64,000 bases of DNA from an uncultured beta proteobacterium (GTDB taxonomy: Bacteria > Pseudomonadota > Gammaproteobacteria > Burkholderiales > SG8-41). Of the stretch, positions 48,467-59,381 are shown piece by piece. The position numbers were made by a program, and so were the translations under genes. The stretch is taken from the NCBI GenBank assembly GCA_903889565.1, contig CAISYC010000008.1:1-64000 (forward strand), read 5' to 3'. A model generated the notes under the pieces. The model was given only the letters and a program-made list of their open reading frames with translations. It did no database searches and had not been told where the DNA came from. Every line of letters begins with the position of its first letter. Position 1 is the stretch's first letter.

Positions 48467-49453
48467 ATGGAAAAATTCCGCGCCTACCGGATTTTCGAGG
48501 ATGGCGGCAAGGGCCGCGGCCGCCTGGTCGAGATGACCGCCGATGAACTCGATCCCGGCGAGGTCGTCATCCGCACCGCGTACTCCAGCGTGAATTTCAA
48601 GGATGCCTTGACCGGCACCGGTGCCGGCAAGGTGGTGCGCCGATTTCCCTGCGTCGGCGGCATCGACGGTTGCGGCACCGTGCTGTCATCCAGCGATCAG
48701 CGGTTCAAGGCCGGTGACGAAGTCATCTGCACCAGCTACGACCTCGGAGTAGCCCACGACGGCGGCTATGCCGGACTCATGCGCGTGCGCGCCGACTGGG
48801 TGGTGCCGCTGCCGCAGGGACTGTCGCTGTTCGACGCGATGGCGCTCGGCACCGCCGGTTATACCTCGGCGCTGGGCATACACCTGCTTGAACACAACGG
48901 CATGACGCCGGCCGGCGGCAAGGTGGTCGTCAACGGCGCCACCGGTGGTTGCGCCAGCCTTGCCATCAGCATGCTGGCGCAGCGCGGCTACACCGTCACC
49001 GCCGTAACCGGCAAAAATGATCAGCATGATTACCTGAAATCGATCGGCGCCAGCGAGGTGCTCGGTCGCGACGCCCTGCCGGCGGGCAACCGTCCGCTCG
49101 AAAAATCGCTGTGGGCCGCGGCCTTTGATTCGGTGGGCGGCGATCAGCTCGCGGCAATGATACGGAGCATGCAGCAGCATGGCGTGATTGCCAGTTTCGG
49201 CAATGCCGGCGGCATCGAGTTGCACACGACGGTGCTGCCGTTTATTCTGCGCGGTGTGCGCCTGATCGGCGTTGATTCAGCGGCCACCCCCATGCCGCTG
49301 CGCAAGGCCGTGTGGGCGCGTCTCGCCGGCGATCTGAAGCCGCCGCATCTGGCGGATATCGCGCAGTTGATCACGCTCGACGAACTGCCGTCGGCTTTCG
49401 ACAACATGCTCAAACAGCAGGCGCGCGGCAGGACAGTTGTGAAAATTCAGTAG
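48467..49453 (+). CDS. acuI: Acrylyl-CoA reductase-like MDR oxidoreductase (YhdH/AcuI family)
   Basis: A 328-residue zinc-independent medium-chain reductase. AYSSVNFKDALTGTGAGKVV, PCVGGIDGCGTVLSSSD and LGTAGYTSALGIHLLEHNGM are YhdH/AcuI landmarks; VVNGATGGCASLAISMLAQR binds NADPH. AcuI reduces acrylyl-CoA to propionyl-CoA. The next gene is prpE, which makes propionyl-CoA from propionate, so both would feed the same pool; this context favours the AcuI assignment over a general quinone reductase. The start follows GGGGGAGAGC, 20 bp after zapE. Confidence 0.83.
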   Translation: MEKFRAYRIFEDGGKGRGRLVEMTADELDPGEVVIRTAYSSVNFKDALTGTGAGKVVRRFPCVGGIDGCGTVLSSSDQRFKAGDEVICTSYDLGVAHDGGYAGLMRVRADWVVPLPQGLSLFDAMALGTAGYTSALGIHLLEHNGMTPAGGKVVVNGATGGCASLAISMLAQRGYTVTAVTGKNDQHDYLKSIGASEVLGRDALPAGNRPLEKSLWAAAFDSVGGDQLAAMIRSMQQHGVIASFGNAGGIELHTTVLPFILRGVRLIGVDSAATPMPLRKAVWARLAGDLKPPHLADIAQLITLDELPSAFDNMLKQQARGRTVVKIQ

Positions 49454-49511
49454 GCTTCACCACGGGCGCCGCAGGCCCTGCGGCGGCGGGTTCACATGCG
49501 AAGGGGGAGGC

Positions 49512-51416
49512 ATGGCCACATACCGCGAATTTCATCAACGCTCGATCGACGATCGCGAAGGCTTCTGGCGCGACGAGGCGGCCGCCATTGACTGGCAGGC
49601 GCCGTTCGATCAGGTTCTCGATTACAGCCGGCCGCCGTTCGCGCGCTGGTTCGTCGGCGGCACCACCAATCTTTGTCACAACGCGGTCGACCGGCATCTG
49701 CCAACGCGCGCCGGGCAGAAAGCACTGATTTACATTTCGACCGAAACCGGACAGGCCAGAACCTATACGTTCGGGGAACTGCACGCAGAGGTCAACCGCT
49801 GTACGGCAGTACTGCGTTCGCTCTGCCTCGGCCGCGGCGACCGCATGCTGATCTACATGCCGATGGTGCCGGAGGCGGTGTTCGCCATGCTCGCCTGCGT
49901 GCGGCTAGGTGCAATTCACTCGGTGGTGTTCGGCGGTTTCGCTTCGCACAGTCTGGCCTCGCGCATCGATGATGCAAAACCGAAACTGCTGTTTACCGCG
50001 GATGCCGGCATGCGCGGGGGCAAAGCGCTGCATTACAAGGGTTTGGTCGATGAGGCGATCCGGTTGTCGGCGCATCCGCCGGAGCATGTGGTGCTGTTCA
50101 ATCGCGGCATCGATAAAAATCCCGCGATGACTGCGGGACGCGATCTCGATTACGCGGCACTGCGCGCGCAGCACATGGATGCGCAGGTGCCGGTGACCTG
50201 GCTTGAATCCAGCGAGCCCTCGTACATTCTGTATACCTCCGGTACCACCGGCAAACCGAAGGGCGTGCAACGCGACACCGGTGGCTACGCGGTTGCTCTG
50301 GCCGCCTCGATGCAACACATCTACTGCGGCAAGCCGGGCGAAACCATGTTCACGACGTCGGACATCGGCTGGGTGGTTGGCCACTCCTACATCGTCTACG
50401 GTCCGCTGATTCACGGCATGGCCACGGTGCTCTACGAAGGCCTGCCGATCCGGCCCGATCCCGGCATCTGGTGGCAGATCGTTGCCGAGCACAAAGTGAG
50501 CGTTATGTTTTCTTCGCCCACCGCGGTGCGCGTGCTGAAAAAGCAGGATCCCAGGTATCTGGGACAGCATGATGTCAGCTCGTTACGTCATCTGTTTCTC
50601 GCCGGCGAACCGCTGGATGAACCGACTGCGCGCTGGATATCGGAGGGATTGGGTGTGCCGGTGCTCGATCACTACTGGCAGACGGAAACCGGCTGGGCGC
50701 TGCTGTCGAGCCTGCCCGGCGTCGAAGCCACACCGGTCAAATACGGTAGCCCGAGCTTTCCGGCCTACGGTTACGACGTGAAGCTGCTGCACGAGGCGAG
50801 CGGAGCGGAGGTCGGAGCGAACGAAAAAGGCGTGGTCACCGTGGTGCCGCCGCTGCCGCCGGGCTGCATGTCCACCGTGTGGGGGCAGGACGATCGTTTC
50901 GTACAGACTTATTTCAGCAGCTTCAAGGATAAGCTCGTATACACGACGTTCGACTGGGGCATCCGCGACGACGACGGTTATTACTTCATTCTCGGCCGCA
51001 CCGACGACGTGATCAACGTGGCCGGCCACCGTCTTGGCACGCGCGAAATCGAGGAGGCCGTCAGTGCGCATCCGAACATCGCCGAGGTCGCCGTCGTCGG
51101 CGTGCATGACGCCATCAAGGGCCAGGTGCCGATGGCATTTGCGGTGCTCAAGGACGCTTCCATGCTGGCGACGCCGGCGGGGCGCCGCGCGATGGAACAG
51201 GAAGTCTTTGCCGTCGTCGACAAGGCGCTCGGCCCGGTCGGGCGGCCCGCGCGCGTGCACTTCATTGCATCGCTGCCGAAAACGCGTTCAGGCAAGGTGC
51301 TGCGCAGAAGCATACAGGCCATCGCCGAGGGACGCGACCCGGGTGATCTGACCACGCTCGACGATCCGGGCGGCATCGATCAGGTGCGCGGTGCCGTGAC
51401 TGGAGTGCAAGAGTAG
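49512..51416 (+). CDS. prpE: Propionyl-CoA synthetase
   Basis: A 634-residue AMP-forming acyl-CoA synthetase. The opening MATYREFHQRSIDDREGFW and NLCHNAVDRHLP are PrpE-like. The P-loop is [20 protein letters not shown], the adenylate site includes DHYWQTETGW, and the acetylation-regulated lysine lies in KTRSGKVLRRSIQAIAEG near the end. Shorter and distinct from the Acs encoded 2.5 kb downstream. The start follows GGGGGAGGC. With AcuI upstream and prpC/prpD in the window it supports propionate use. Confidence 0.9.
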   Translation: MATYREFHQRSIDDREGFWRDEAAAIDWQAPFDQVLDYSRPPFARWFVGGTTNLCHNAVDRHLPTRAGQKALIYISTETGQARTYTFGELHAEVNRCTAVLRSLCLGRGDRMLIYMPMVPEAVFAMLACVRLGAIHSVVFGGFASHSLASRIDDAKPKLLFTADAGMRGGKALHYKGLVDEAIRLSAHPPEHVVLFNRGIDKNPAMTAGRDLDYAALRAQHMDAQVPVTWLESSEPSYILYTSGTTGKPKGVQRDTGGYAVALAASMQHIYCGKPGETMFTTSDIGWVVGHSYIVYGPLIHGMATVLYEGLPIRPDPGIWWQIVAEHKVSVMFSSPTAVRVLKKQDPRYLGQHDVSSLRHLFLAGEPLDEPTARWISEGLGVPVLDHYWQTETGWALLSSLPGVEATPVKYGSPSFPAYGYDVKLLHEASGAEVGANEKGVVTVVPPLPPGCMSTVWGQDDRFVQTYFSSFKDKLVYTTFDWGIRDDDGYYFILGRTDDVINVAGHRLGTREIEEAVSAHPNIAEVAVVGVHDAIKGQVPMAFAVLKDASMLATPAGRRAMEQEVFAVVDKALGPVGRPARVHFIASLPKTRSGKVLRRSIQAIAEGRDPGDLTTLDDPGGIDQVRGAVTGVQE

Positions 51417-51478
51417 CGCAGGCGACCCGCCTGCATCAGTCCGCTACGCAGCGGTGAGTCCGGCCCATCCGCCGAAGG

Positions 51479-53269
<1,791 letters not shown>

Positions 53270-53337
53270 GGTGGGTGCGGTGCGGGCGGTATCGCGCGGT
53301 GAGATGAGGTCTAAGTCATCGCCGCGGCGAAACTTTG

Positions 53338-53706
53338 CTAACCGAGCAAGCCCCGCTCTTCGAGGTAGCGGAGGCCTTTGTGCAGAATCGTGTAGGGCTT
53401 GCCAGCCGCGGCGGGCGCGCGGACATAGTGGTGATTCGACAGATACTTCAGGTAGGAGTCGGCGATATTGAGGTGCACACCGTTACCCTTGGCGACCTCT
53501 TTTGGAATCGCCGTCTTGTGACGCGAGAGATACATCAGCGCCTTGACGGCATCGCCGTCGAGCGTTTCCCATTTTTCGATGTATTGCTCGAGTTCGGTCT
53601 TGAGCTCGGCGTTTTCCGCTTCGAGCGCGGCGATCTTCAGCTTGAGTTTTCCGACCGCGGCGGACGGCGCCGGCTTTTTCTTCGCGCGGCTGGCGACTTT
53701 TGGCAT
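53338..53706 (-). CDS. Hypothetical protein with coiled coil and winged-helix-like C-terminus
   Basis: A 122-residue protein I do not recognise. A Lys/Ala/Pro-rich N-terminus ([14 protein letters not shown]) is followed by a heptad-like coiled coil, [20 protein letters not shown], about 20-45. The C-terminal half ([20 protein letters not shown] ... [13 protein letters not shown] ... [13 protein letters not shown]) reads like a small winged-helix domain. The start at 53706 has AGGAACAGCCC upstream; the ORF track starts inside the tRNA gene, which cannot be right. A DNA-associated role is a guess. Confidence 0.7.
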   Translation of the reverse strand: MPKVASRAKKKPAPSAAVGKLKLKIAALEAENAELKTELEQYIEKWETLDGDAVKALMYLSRHKTAIPKEVAKGNGVHLNIADSYLKYLSNHHYVRAPAAAGKPYTILHKGLRYLEERGLLG

Positions 53707-53759
53707 GGGCTGTTCCTGTGTCATAAACGGAAACGCCCCACGCGGGGCGTCTCGTCGGT

Positions 53760-53851
<92 letters not shown>

Positions 53852-53913
53852 GGGGAGGCGAATTCTATCAGATCAACGCCTGTCCCGAAGCGGCAGTACA
53901 GCCGGGTGTGTTG

Positions 53914-55887
53914 CTACTGAACACCCTCCTTTAGTTGCTGGAGAATGGCGGGATTTTCGAGCGTGGAAACGTCCTGCGTGATTTCCTCGCCCTTGGCAAT
54001 CGAGCGCAGCAGGCGGCGCATGATTTTGCCTGAACGCGTTTTCGGCAGGTTCTCGCCGAAACGGATGTCCTTCGGCTTGGCGATCGCGCCGATTTCCTTG
54101 CCGACCCAGTCCTGCAGCTGCTTGACGATTTTCTTCGCCTCGTCGCCGGTCGGGCGCGCCTGCTTGAGCACGACAAACGCGCACACTGCCTCGCCGGTGA
54201 GATCGTCGGGCCGGCCGACCACAGCGGCCTCGGCCACCAGCGGATTGGCGACCAGCGCCGATTCGATTTCCATCGTCCCTAGGCGGTGGCCCGACACATT
54301 CAGCACGTCGTCAATGCGGCCCATGATCCAGAAGTAGCCGTCGAGATCGCGATTGGCGCCGTCGCCCGCCAGATAGTATTTGCCGTGAAAGTCTTCCGGA
54401 TAATAGGACTTCTTGAAACGCTCCGGATCGCCCCAGATGGTGCGGATCATCGACGGCCACGGCCGCTTGATCACCAGAAAACCGCCTTTGCCTTTTTCGA
54501 CATCGTGACCGGCCTCATCGACGATCGCGGCCATGATGCCGGGCAGGGGCAGGGTGCAGGAACCCGGCTTGGTGCTCACCACGCCGGGCAGCGGCGTGAT
54601 CATGTGGCCGCCGGTCTCGGTTTGCCACCAGGTATCGACAATCGGGCAACGTTGCTGGCCGACGGTTTCGTGGTACCACATCCAGGCTTCGGGATTGATC
54701 GGCTCGCCGACGGTGCCGAGCAGGCGCAGCGACGAAAGATCGAATTTCTTCGGCAGATCGGCGCCGAGTTTGATCAATGAACGGATTGCGGTCGGCGCGG
54801 TGTAGAAAACGCTGACCTTGTGGTCCTGGATCATGCGCCAGAAGCGCGTTGCGTCGGGATAGGTCGGCACGCCTTCGAAAATCAATTGCGTGGCGCCGAC
54901 CGCGAGCGGGCCGTAGCAGACATAGGTGTGGCCTGTAATCCAGCCGACATCGGCGGTGCACCAGAAGACGTCGTCCGGCTTGTAGTCGAACGTCCACTTC
55001 ATCGTCAGTGTCGCGTGCAGGATGTAACCGCCGCTCGAATGCTGCACGCCTTTCGGCTTGCCGGTCGAACCCGACGTGTAGAGAATGAATAGCGGATGCT
55101 CGGCCCCGACCCATTCCGGTTCGCAGGTTTCGGCCTGCCCCTTGAGCAGGTCGTGCAGCCAGATGTCGCGTTGATCGTCCCATTGCACCTTGCCGCCGGT
55201 GCGCTTGAATACGGCGACGGTTTTGACGCTTTCGCAGCCGCCCATCGCCAGCGCTTCATCGACCGCCGCCTTGAGCGGGATTGCGCGGCCGCCGCGCATT
55301 TGTTCGTCGGCGGTCAGCACCGCCACCGCGCCGGCGTCGAGGATGCGTTCGTGCACGCTCTTCGCCGAGAAGCCGCCGAACACCACCGAGTGAATCGCCC
55401 CGATGCGCGCGCAGCCCTGCATCGCGACCACCGCCTCGATCGACATCGGCATGTAGATCAGGACGCGGTCGCCCTTGTTGATTCCGCGGCTGCGCAAGGC
55501 ATTGGCCATGGCGCAGACGCGCTTGTGCAGATCGCGATAGCTGATTTTGGTCAGTGCACCGTCATCGGCCTCGAAGATGATCGCGGTCTTTTCCGGCTGC
55601 GTTTGCAGATGGCGGTCGAGACAGTTGTACGACACATTGAGTTTGCCGTCGGCAAACCATTTGAAAAACGGCGCGTTCGATTCGTCTAGGATCTGCGTGA
55701 ACGGCTTTTGCCACAGCAGGTGTTCGCGCGCGAGGCGCGCCCAGAATCCGGTGAAATCCTGTTCCGCCTCGGCGCACAGCTTGTCGTAGGCGGCCATGCC
55801 CGAGATGGTCGCCTTGCTGACGAAGGCGGGGGCTGGCGCAAACGTGCGGGTCTCATGCAGCACCGATTCTATGCTTGTGTCCGACAT
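53914..55887 (-). CDS. acs: Acetyl-CoA synthetase (AMP-forming)
   Basis: A 657-residue Acs. It activates acetate through acetyl-AMP. P-loop [20 protein letters not shown], then [20 protein letters not shown] and [19 protein letters not shown] with the Trp that restricts the acyl pocket to acetate; the hinge is [20 protein letters not shown]. The regulatory lysine is in [20 protein letters not shown]. The start follows GAGGAGAAAAGGA and a TGCTACAAT extended -10 lies about 40 bp upstream. It is a monocistronic-looking unit ending just before tRNA-Ser. Confidence 0.97.
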   Translation of the reverse strand: MSDTSIESVLHETRTFAPAPAFVSKATISGMAAYDKLCAEAEQDFTGFWARLAREHLLWQKPFTQILDESNAPFFKWFADGKLNVSYNCLDRHLQTQPEKTAIIFEADDGALTKISYRDLHKRVCAMANALRSRGINKGDRVLIYMPMSIEAVVAMQGCARIGAIHSVVFGGFSAKSVHERILDAGAVAVLTADEQMRGGRAIPLKAAVDEALAMGGCESVKTVAVFKRTGGKVQWDDQRDIWLHDLLKGQAETCEPEWVGAEHPLFILYTSGSTGKPKGVQHSSGGYILHATLTMKWTFDYKPDDVFWCTADVGWITGHTYVCYGPLAVGATQLIFEGVPTYPDATRFWRMIQDHKVSVFYTAPTAIRSLIKLGADLPKKFDLSSLRLLGTVGEPINPEAWMWYHETVGQQRCPIVDTWWQTETGGHMITPLPGVVSTKPGSCTLPLPGIMAAIVDEAGHDVEKGKGGFLVIKRPWPSMIRTIWGDPERFKKSYYPEDFHGKYYLAGDGANRDLDGYFWIMGRIDDVLNVSGHRLGTMEIESALVANPLVAEAAVVGRPDDLTGEAVCAFVVLKQARPTGDEAKKIVKQLQDWVGKEIGAIAKPKDIRFGENLPKTRSGKIMRRLLRSIAKGEEITQDVSTLENPAILQQLKEGVQ

Positions 55888-55926
55888 TCCTTTTCTCCTC
55901 GGCAGACGCTCGATTTATTTGGAAAA

Positions 55927-55935
55927 ATTGTAGCA
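55927..55935 (-). promoter_or_regulatory. Extended -10 promoter for acs
   Basis: Minus-strand TGCTACAAT about 40 bp ahead of the acs ATG; no clear -35. Confidence 0.45.
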
Positions 55936-56037
55936 TGCGCGGTCACTGCGCCGCCCCACAACATGGACTCGCCCGCGCGCGGGCTTACAGGCATAATGCA
56001 GCCTGACCCGCGGGCCTAAACCGCCGGCAGGTCAAAT

Positions 56038-56136
56038 GGCGGGCCCCCCCGCATTGCAAGGTAGTGAACCTGGTCAGGTCCGGAAGGAAGCAGCCAAAGC
56101 TATTTACTGCAAGTGCCGGGGATCAGGCTCGCCACC
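56038..56136 (+). ncRNA. ffs: 4.5S RNA of the signal recognition particle
   Basis: Contains the invariant apical sequence GGTCAGGTCCGGAAGGAAGC followed by AGCC, with GTGCCGGG on the return arm. The flanks GGCGGGCC and GGCTCGCC close the hairpin. About 99 nt, the short bacterial type. It binds Ffh to target membrane proteins. Exact ends are approximate; a T-rich stretch (TATTTCTTTTG) follows and may serve as terminator. Confidence 0.95.
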
Positions 56137-56194
56137 CTATTTCTTTTGCGTTATCATCGCGATATCGCAATTTTTTTGGTCTGCCGAGGAAACC

Positions 56195-56755
56195 ATGCGC
56201 ACAATTCTGTCGATTCTGACCGCCGCACTGCTGTTTGCCAGTTCCGGCGCTTTTGCCGTTGACGGCTACTCGTTTGAATATGGCAAGTCGGATTCCTCGA
56301 ATTCCAGCGTCAATCTGTACCGGCTGGGCATGCAGTGGGATTGGAACAAGAAACTGATCGAATACGGCGGCTGGCATATCGGCGGGTTCTGGGATATCGA
56401 TCTGGGTTACTGGGATAACAAAAGCCCGTTTCAGACCGGCGGCTATTCGACCTCGAACATCGCGGAAATCGGCCTGACCCCGACGTTCCGCCTGCAGCAG
56501 AACACCATCTCAGGATTTGCGCCGTATGCGGAGCTGGCGGTCGGCTTCCATTTCCTGTCGCATACATTTGTCGATGCACAACGCCAGTTCGGCACCAGTT
56601 TCCAGTTCGGCGACCACGTCGGCGCCGGTTTTCGCTTTGGCGACAAGGGCCAGTACGATATCGGCTACCGCTATCAGCACCTGTCGAATGGCAGCATCAA
56701 GGGGCCGAATCAGGGTATCAACTACAACATCGTCCGTCTGCAATATCACTTCTAG
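56195..56755 (+). CDS. pagL: PagL-like lipid A 3-O-deacylase (outer membrane)
   Basis: A 186-residue outer-membrane beta-barrel. MRTILSILTAALLFASSGAF leading to AVDG is a signal peptide, and the protein ends in Phe (RLQYHF) as barrel proteins do. YRYQHLSNGSIKGPNQGINY is the PagL active-site region with the catalytic His and Ser (HLS). By ungapped spacing from memory, the position of the Pseudomonas catalytic Glu is Asn here. The start at 56195 follows GAGGAAACC; the ORF-track extension runs back through the 4.5S RNA gene. PagL trims lipid A acyl chains. Confidence 0.85.
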   Translation: MRTILSILTAALLFASSGAFAVDGYSFEYGKSDSSNSSVNLYRLGMQWDWNKKLIEYGGWHIGGFWDIDLGYWDNKSPFQTGGYSTSNIAEIGLTPTFRLQQNTISGFAPYAELAVGFHFLSHTFVDAQRQFGTSFQFGDHVGAGFRFGDKGQYDIGYRYQHLSNGSIKGPNQGINYNIVRLQYHF

Positions 56756-56830
56756 GGCGGCAGGCCGGCCGGCGGCGCTCCGAATTCACTGGCCGCGCGC
56801 TGTGGCTCGCCGACCCGGCATTGATCCCAC

Positions 56831-58396
56831 GTGACCCAAGTTCTCGCCCGCAAGTGGCGGCCCAGATCGTTTGCCGAACTGGTCGGTCAGGAGCATGTCG
56901 TCAAGGCGCTCTCCAACGCGCTGACCCAGCAACGGCTGCATCACGCCTACCTGTTTACCGGCACGCGCGGCGTCGGCAAAACGACCATCGCGCGCATCAT
57001 CGCCAAGGCGCTTAACTGCGAAACCGGGATTACGGCGACCCCTTGCGGCGTATGCCGCACCTGCACTGACATCGATGCGGGGCGTTACGTCGATCTGATC
57101 GAACTCGATGCGGCGTCGAATACGCAGGTAGACAGCATGCGCGAATTGCTCGAAAACGCGCTCTATGCGCCGACCGCCGGCCGCTTCAAGGTCTACATCA
57201 TCGACGAAGTGCACATGCTGTCGCGCAGCGCTTTTAATGCGATGCTGAAGACGCTCGAAGAGCCGCCGGGTCACGTCAAGTTCATTCTCGCCACCACCGA
57301 TCCCCAGCGCATTCCGGTGACGGTGCTGTCGCGCTGCCTGCAATTCAATCTCAAACAGATTCCGCAGCCGCAGATTCGCGCCCAGCTTGCAAAGATTCTG
57401 GATCTCGAAAAAATCGAATTCGAAGACGAGGCGCTGGCGCTGCTCGCGCGCGCGGCGCGCGGCAGCATGCGCGACAGTCTCTCGCTGCTCGATCAGGCAA
57501 TTGCCCATGGCGGCGGACGCGTAGAAACCCCCGGCGTGCGCGCCATGCTGGGCAGTGTGGAGCAGGAGTATCTGCGCGACATCCTGAACGCGCTGCGGGA
57601 CGCCGACGGCGCGGCACTTCTGGCGGTGGCCGATCGCATGGCCGAACGCAGCCTCGCATTCGATAACGCCCTGCAGGATCTTGGCACACTCCTGCACCGT
57701 GTCGCGCTCGTGCAGGCGATTCCGTCGGCCGTGACCACGGACGATCCGGAGCACGCCGTGTCGACGAATCTGGCTGCCGCATTCAGTGCCGAGGACATCC
57801 AGTTGCTTTATCAAATCGTCATTCAGGGGCGCCAGGACATTGGCTACGCGCCGGACGACTATGCCGGCTTCACCATGACGCTGATGCGCATGCTTGCCTT
57901 CGTGCCGGCCGGCGCCATTGAGCCCGCGCCGCGCAGGCCGGCCGCCGCGGTGTCGGCACGACCGGTTGCAGCGTCAACCGCGGCAGTCGAAACAGCCGCA
58001 AAAAAAAAGACCGCGCTTGACGGCGACTGGCCTGCCTTCATTGCCGGCCTGCCGCTCGCCGGCATGGAGCGCATGCTCGCGCACAACTGCGAGCTGGTGT
58101 CATGGCAGGACGGCAAGCTCGAACTGCGTGTCGCGCACGCGCAGCGACATCTCAACAGCCGCGCCTATCAGGATCGTTTGCAGCAGGTGCTCGAACAGCA
58201 TCTGGGCACGCGGATCCGGCTTGAAATCACGGTCGGCGCGGTCGATGGCAAGACCGTCGCCGCGGTGCGCGACCGCGAGGAAAAACAGCAGCTGAGCGCG
58301 GCTGCCAGCGCCATCGAAGGCGATCCCTTCGTGCGCGACGTGATTGCAAATTTCGACGGCCGCATCGTGCCGGATTCGATCAAACCCACGAACTAG
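56831..58396 (+). CDS. dnaX: DNA polymerase III subunits tau (and predicted gamma)
   Basis: A 521-residue clamp-loader ATPase (tau). VTQVLARKWRPRSFAELVGQ leads to Walker A in YLFTGTRGVGKTTIARIIAK, a four-Cys zinc module (CETGITATPCGVCRTC), Walker B in VYIIDEVHMLSRSAFNAMLK, and the SRC sensor in VTVLSRCLQFNLKQI. The tau-specific C-terminus after about residue 370 would bind DnaB and alpha. At GCA AAA AAA AAG a slippery run could shift the ribosome by -1 and end after D-R-A at TGA 58018, yielding a gamma of about 396 aa. The GTG at 56831 is the start. First gene of dnaX-ybaB-recR. Confidence 0.95.
   Translation: MTQVLARKWRPRSFAELVGQEHVVKALSNALTQQRLHHAYLFTGTRGVGKTTIARIIAKALNCETGITATPCGVCRTCTDIDAGRYVDLIELDAASNTQVDSMRELLENALYAPTAGRFKVYIIDEVHMLSRSAFNAMLKTLEEPPGHVKFILATTDPQRIPVTVLSRCLQFNLKQIPQPQIRAQLAKILDLEKIEFEDEALALLARAARGSMRDSLSLLDQAIAHGGGRVETPGVRAMLGSVEQEYLRDILNALRDADGAALLAVADRMAERSLAFDNALQDLGTLLHRVALVQAIPSAVTTDDPEHAVSTNLAAAFSAEDIQLLYQIVIQGRQDIGYAPDDYAGFTMTLMRMLAFVPAGAIEPAPRRPAAAVSARPVAASTAAVETAAKKKTALDGDWPAFIAGLPLAGMERMLAHNCELVSWQDGKLELRVAHAQRHLNSRAYQDRLQQVLEQHLGTRIRLEITVGAVDGKTVAAVRDREEKQQLSAAASAIEGDPFVRDVIANFDGRIVPDSIKPTN
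58000..58009 (+). other. Predicted programmed frameshift/slippage site in dnaX
   Basis: A9G run holding A_AAA_AAG in phase (58003-58009), identical to the E. coli dnaX heptamer. A -1 shift reads GAC CGC GCT TGA and stops at 58020. A nine-A run can also cause transcriptional slippage, as known for Thermus dnaX. No strong hairpin is seen at the usual short spacing; a GCCGGC/GCCGGC stem lies 33 nt further on. Confidence 0.65.
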
Positions 58397-58408
58397 AAGG
58401 AGCCGGAC

Positions 58409-58738
58409 ATGAACATGAAGGGCGGTCTTGCAGGGCTGATGAAACAGGCCCAACAGATGCAGGAAAACATGAAACGCATGCAGGAGCAATTGGCAACGGT
58501 CGAGGTCGAGGGGCAGGCCGGTGCCGGCATGGCCAAGGTGGTGATGACCTGCCGCTACGACGTCAAGCGCGTTGTCATCGACGACAGCCTGCTCAAGGAC
58601 GACAAGGAAATGTTGGAAGACCTCGTGGCCGCCGCTTTCAACGACGCCGTGCGCAAGGTCGAGGCCACCACTCAGGAGCGGCTCGGCGGCATGACGGCGG
58701 GCATGGGATTGCCGCCCGGATTCAAACTGCCGTTCTGA
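58409..58738 (+). CDS. ybaB: YbaB/EbfC-family nucleoid-associated protein
   Basis: A 109-residue DNA-binding protein. It begins [20 protein letters not shown], continues in a long helix, and has the [20 protein letters not shown] sheet and the C-terminal [10 protein letters not shown] tail of the family. Dimers bind DNA in a tweezers shape. It lies 12 bp after dnaX with a GAAGGAG ribosome site and is co-transcribed with recR. Confidence 0.96.
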   Translation: MNMKGGLAGLMKQAQQMQENMKRMQEQLATVEVEGQAGAGMAKVVMTCRYDVKRVVIDDSLLKDDKEMLEDLVAAAFNDAVRKVEATTQERLGGMTAGMGLPPGFKLPF

Positions 58739-58772
58739 GCGAAGGCGGTCGCTTCAGTCGCGACCACCGCAG

Positions 58773-59381
58773 ATGAAAAATCCATCCAGTCTGGAAGAAC
58801 TGATCGACGCTTTGCGCTGTCTCCCCGGCGTCGGGCCGCGGTCGGCCCAGCGCATGGCGTATCATCTGCTGCAGCGTGACCACAAGGGGGCCGCGCGTCT
58901 GGCGGCCGCGCTCGGCAGCGCGCTCGAACTGATTCACCATTGCGAACGTTGCAATACTTTTACCGAGGAAACCGTATGTACGCTTTGCCGCTCGCCGCGT
59001 CGCGATGCCCGTCTGCTGTGCGTGGTTGAAACGCCCGCCGACATGCTGATGATGGAGCAGGCGGGCGCCTACGCCGGACTTTATTTTGTGCTGATGGGGC
59101 GGCTGTCGCCGCTCGACGGCGTCGGCCCGAAGGATATTCACCTCGACAGGTTGCTGGCACGCGCCGGCGACGGCGAAGTTGAGGAGGTGATTGTCGCCAC
59201 CAACTTTACCGTTGAGGGCGAGGCCACCGCGCATTATGCCGCCGAGCTGCTGCTCGCGCGCGGTCTCAAGGTCAGCCGCATCGCGCGCGGTCTGCCGGTC
59301 GGCGGCGAACTCGAACACGTCGATAGCGGAACCCTGGCACAGGCCGTGATCGAACGGCGCGCTGTCGGGACGACCTCATGA
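58773..59381 (+). CDS. recR: Recombination mediator protein RecR
   Basis: A 202-residue RecR that loads RecA at gaps with RecF/RecO. A helix-hairpin-helix ([20 protein letters not shown]) is followed by the C4 zinc finger ([20 protein letters not shown]) and a Toprim domain ([20 protein letters not shown], then [14 protein letters not shown]). Length is typical. The stop overlaps the rluB start (ATGA). Confidence 0.97.
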   Translation: MKNPSSLEELIDALRCLPGVGPRSAQRMAYHLLQRDHKGAARLAAALGSALELIHHCERCNTFTEETVCTLCRSPRRDARLLCVVETPADMLMMEQAGAYAGLYFVLMGRLSPLDGVGPKDIHLDRLLARAGDGEVEEVIVATNFTVEGEATAHYAAELLLARGLKVSRIARGLPVGGELEHVDSGTLAQAVIERRAVGTTS

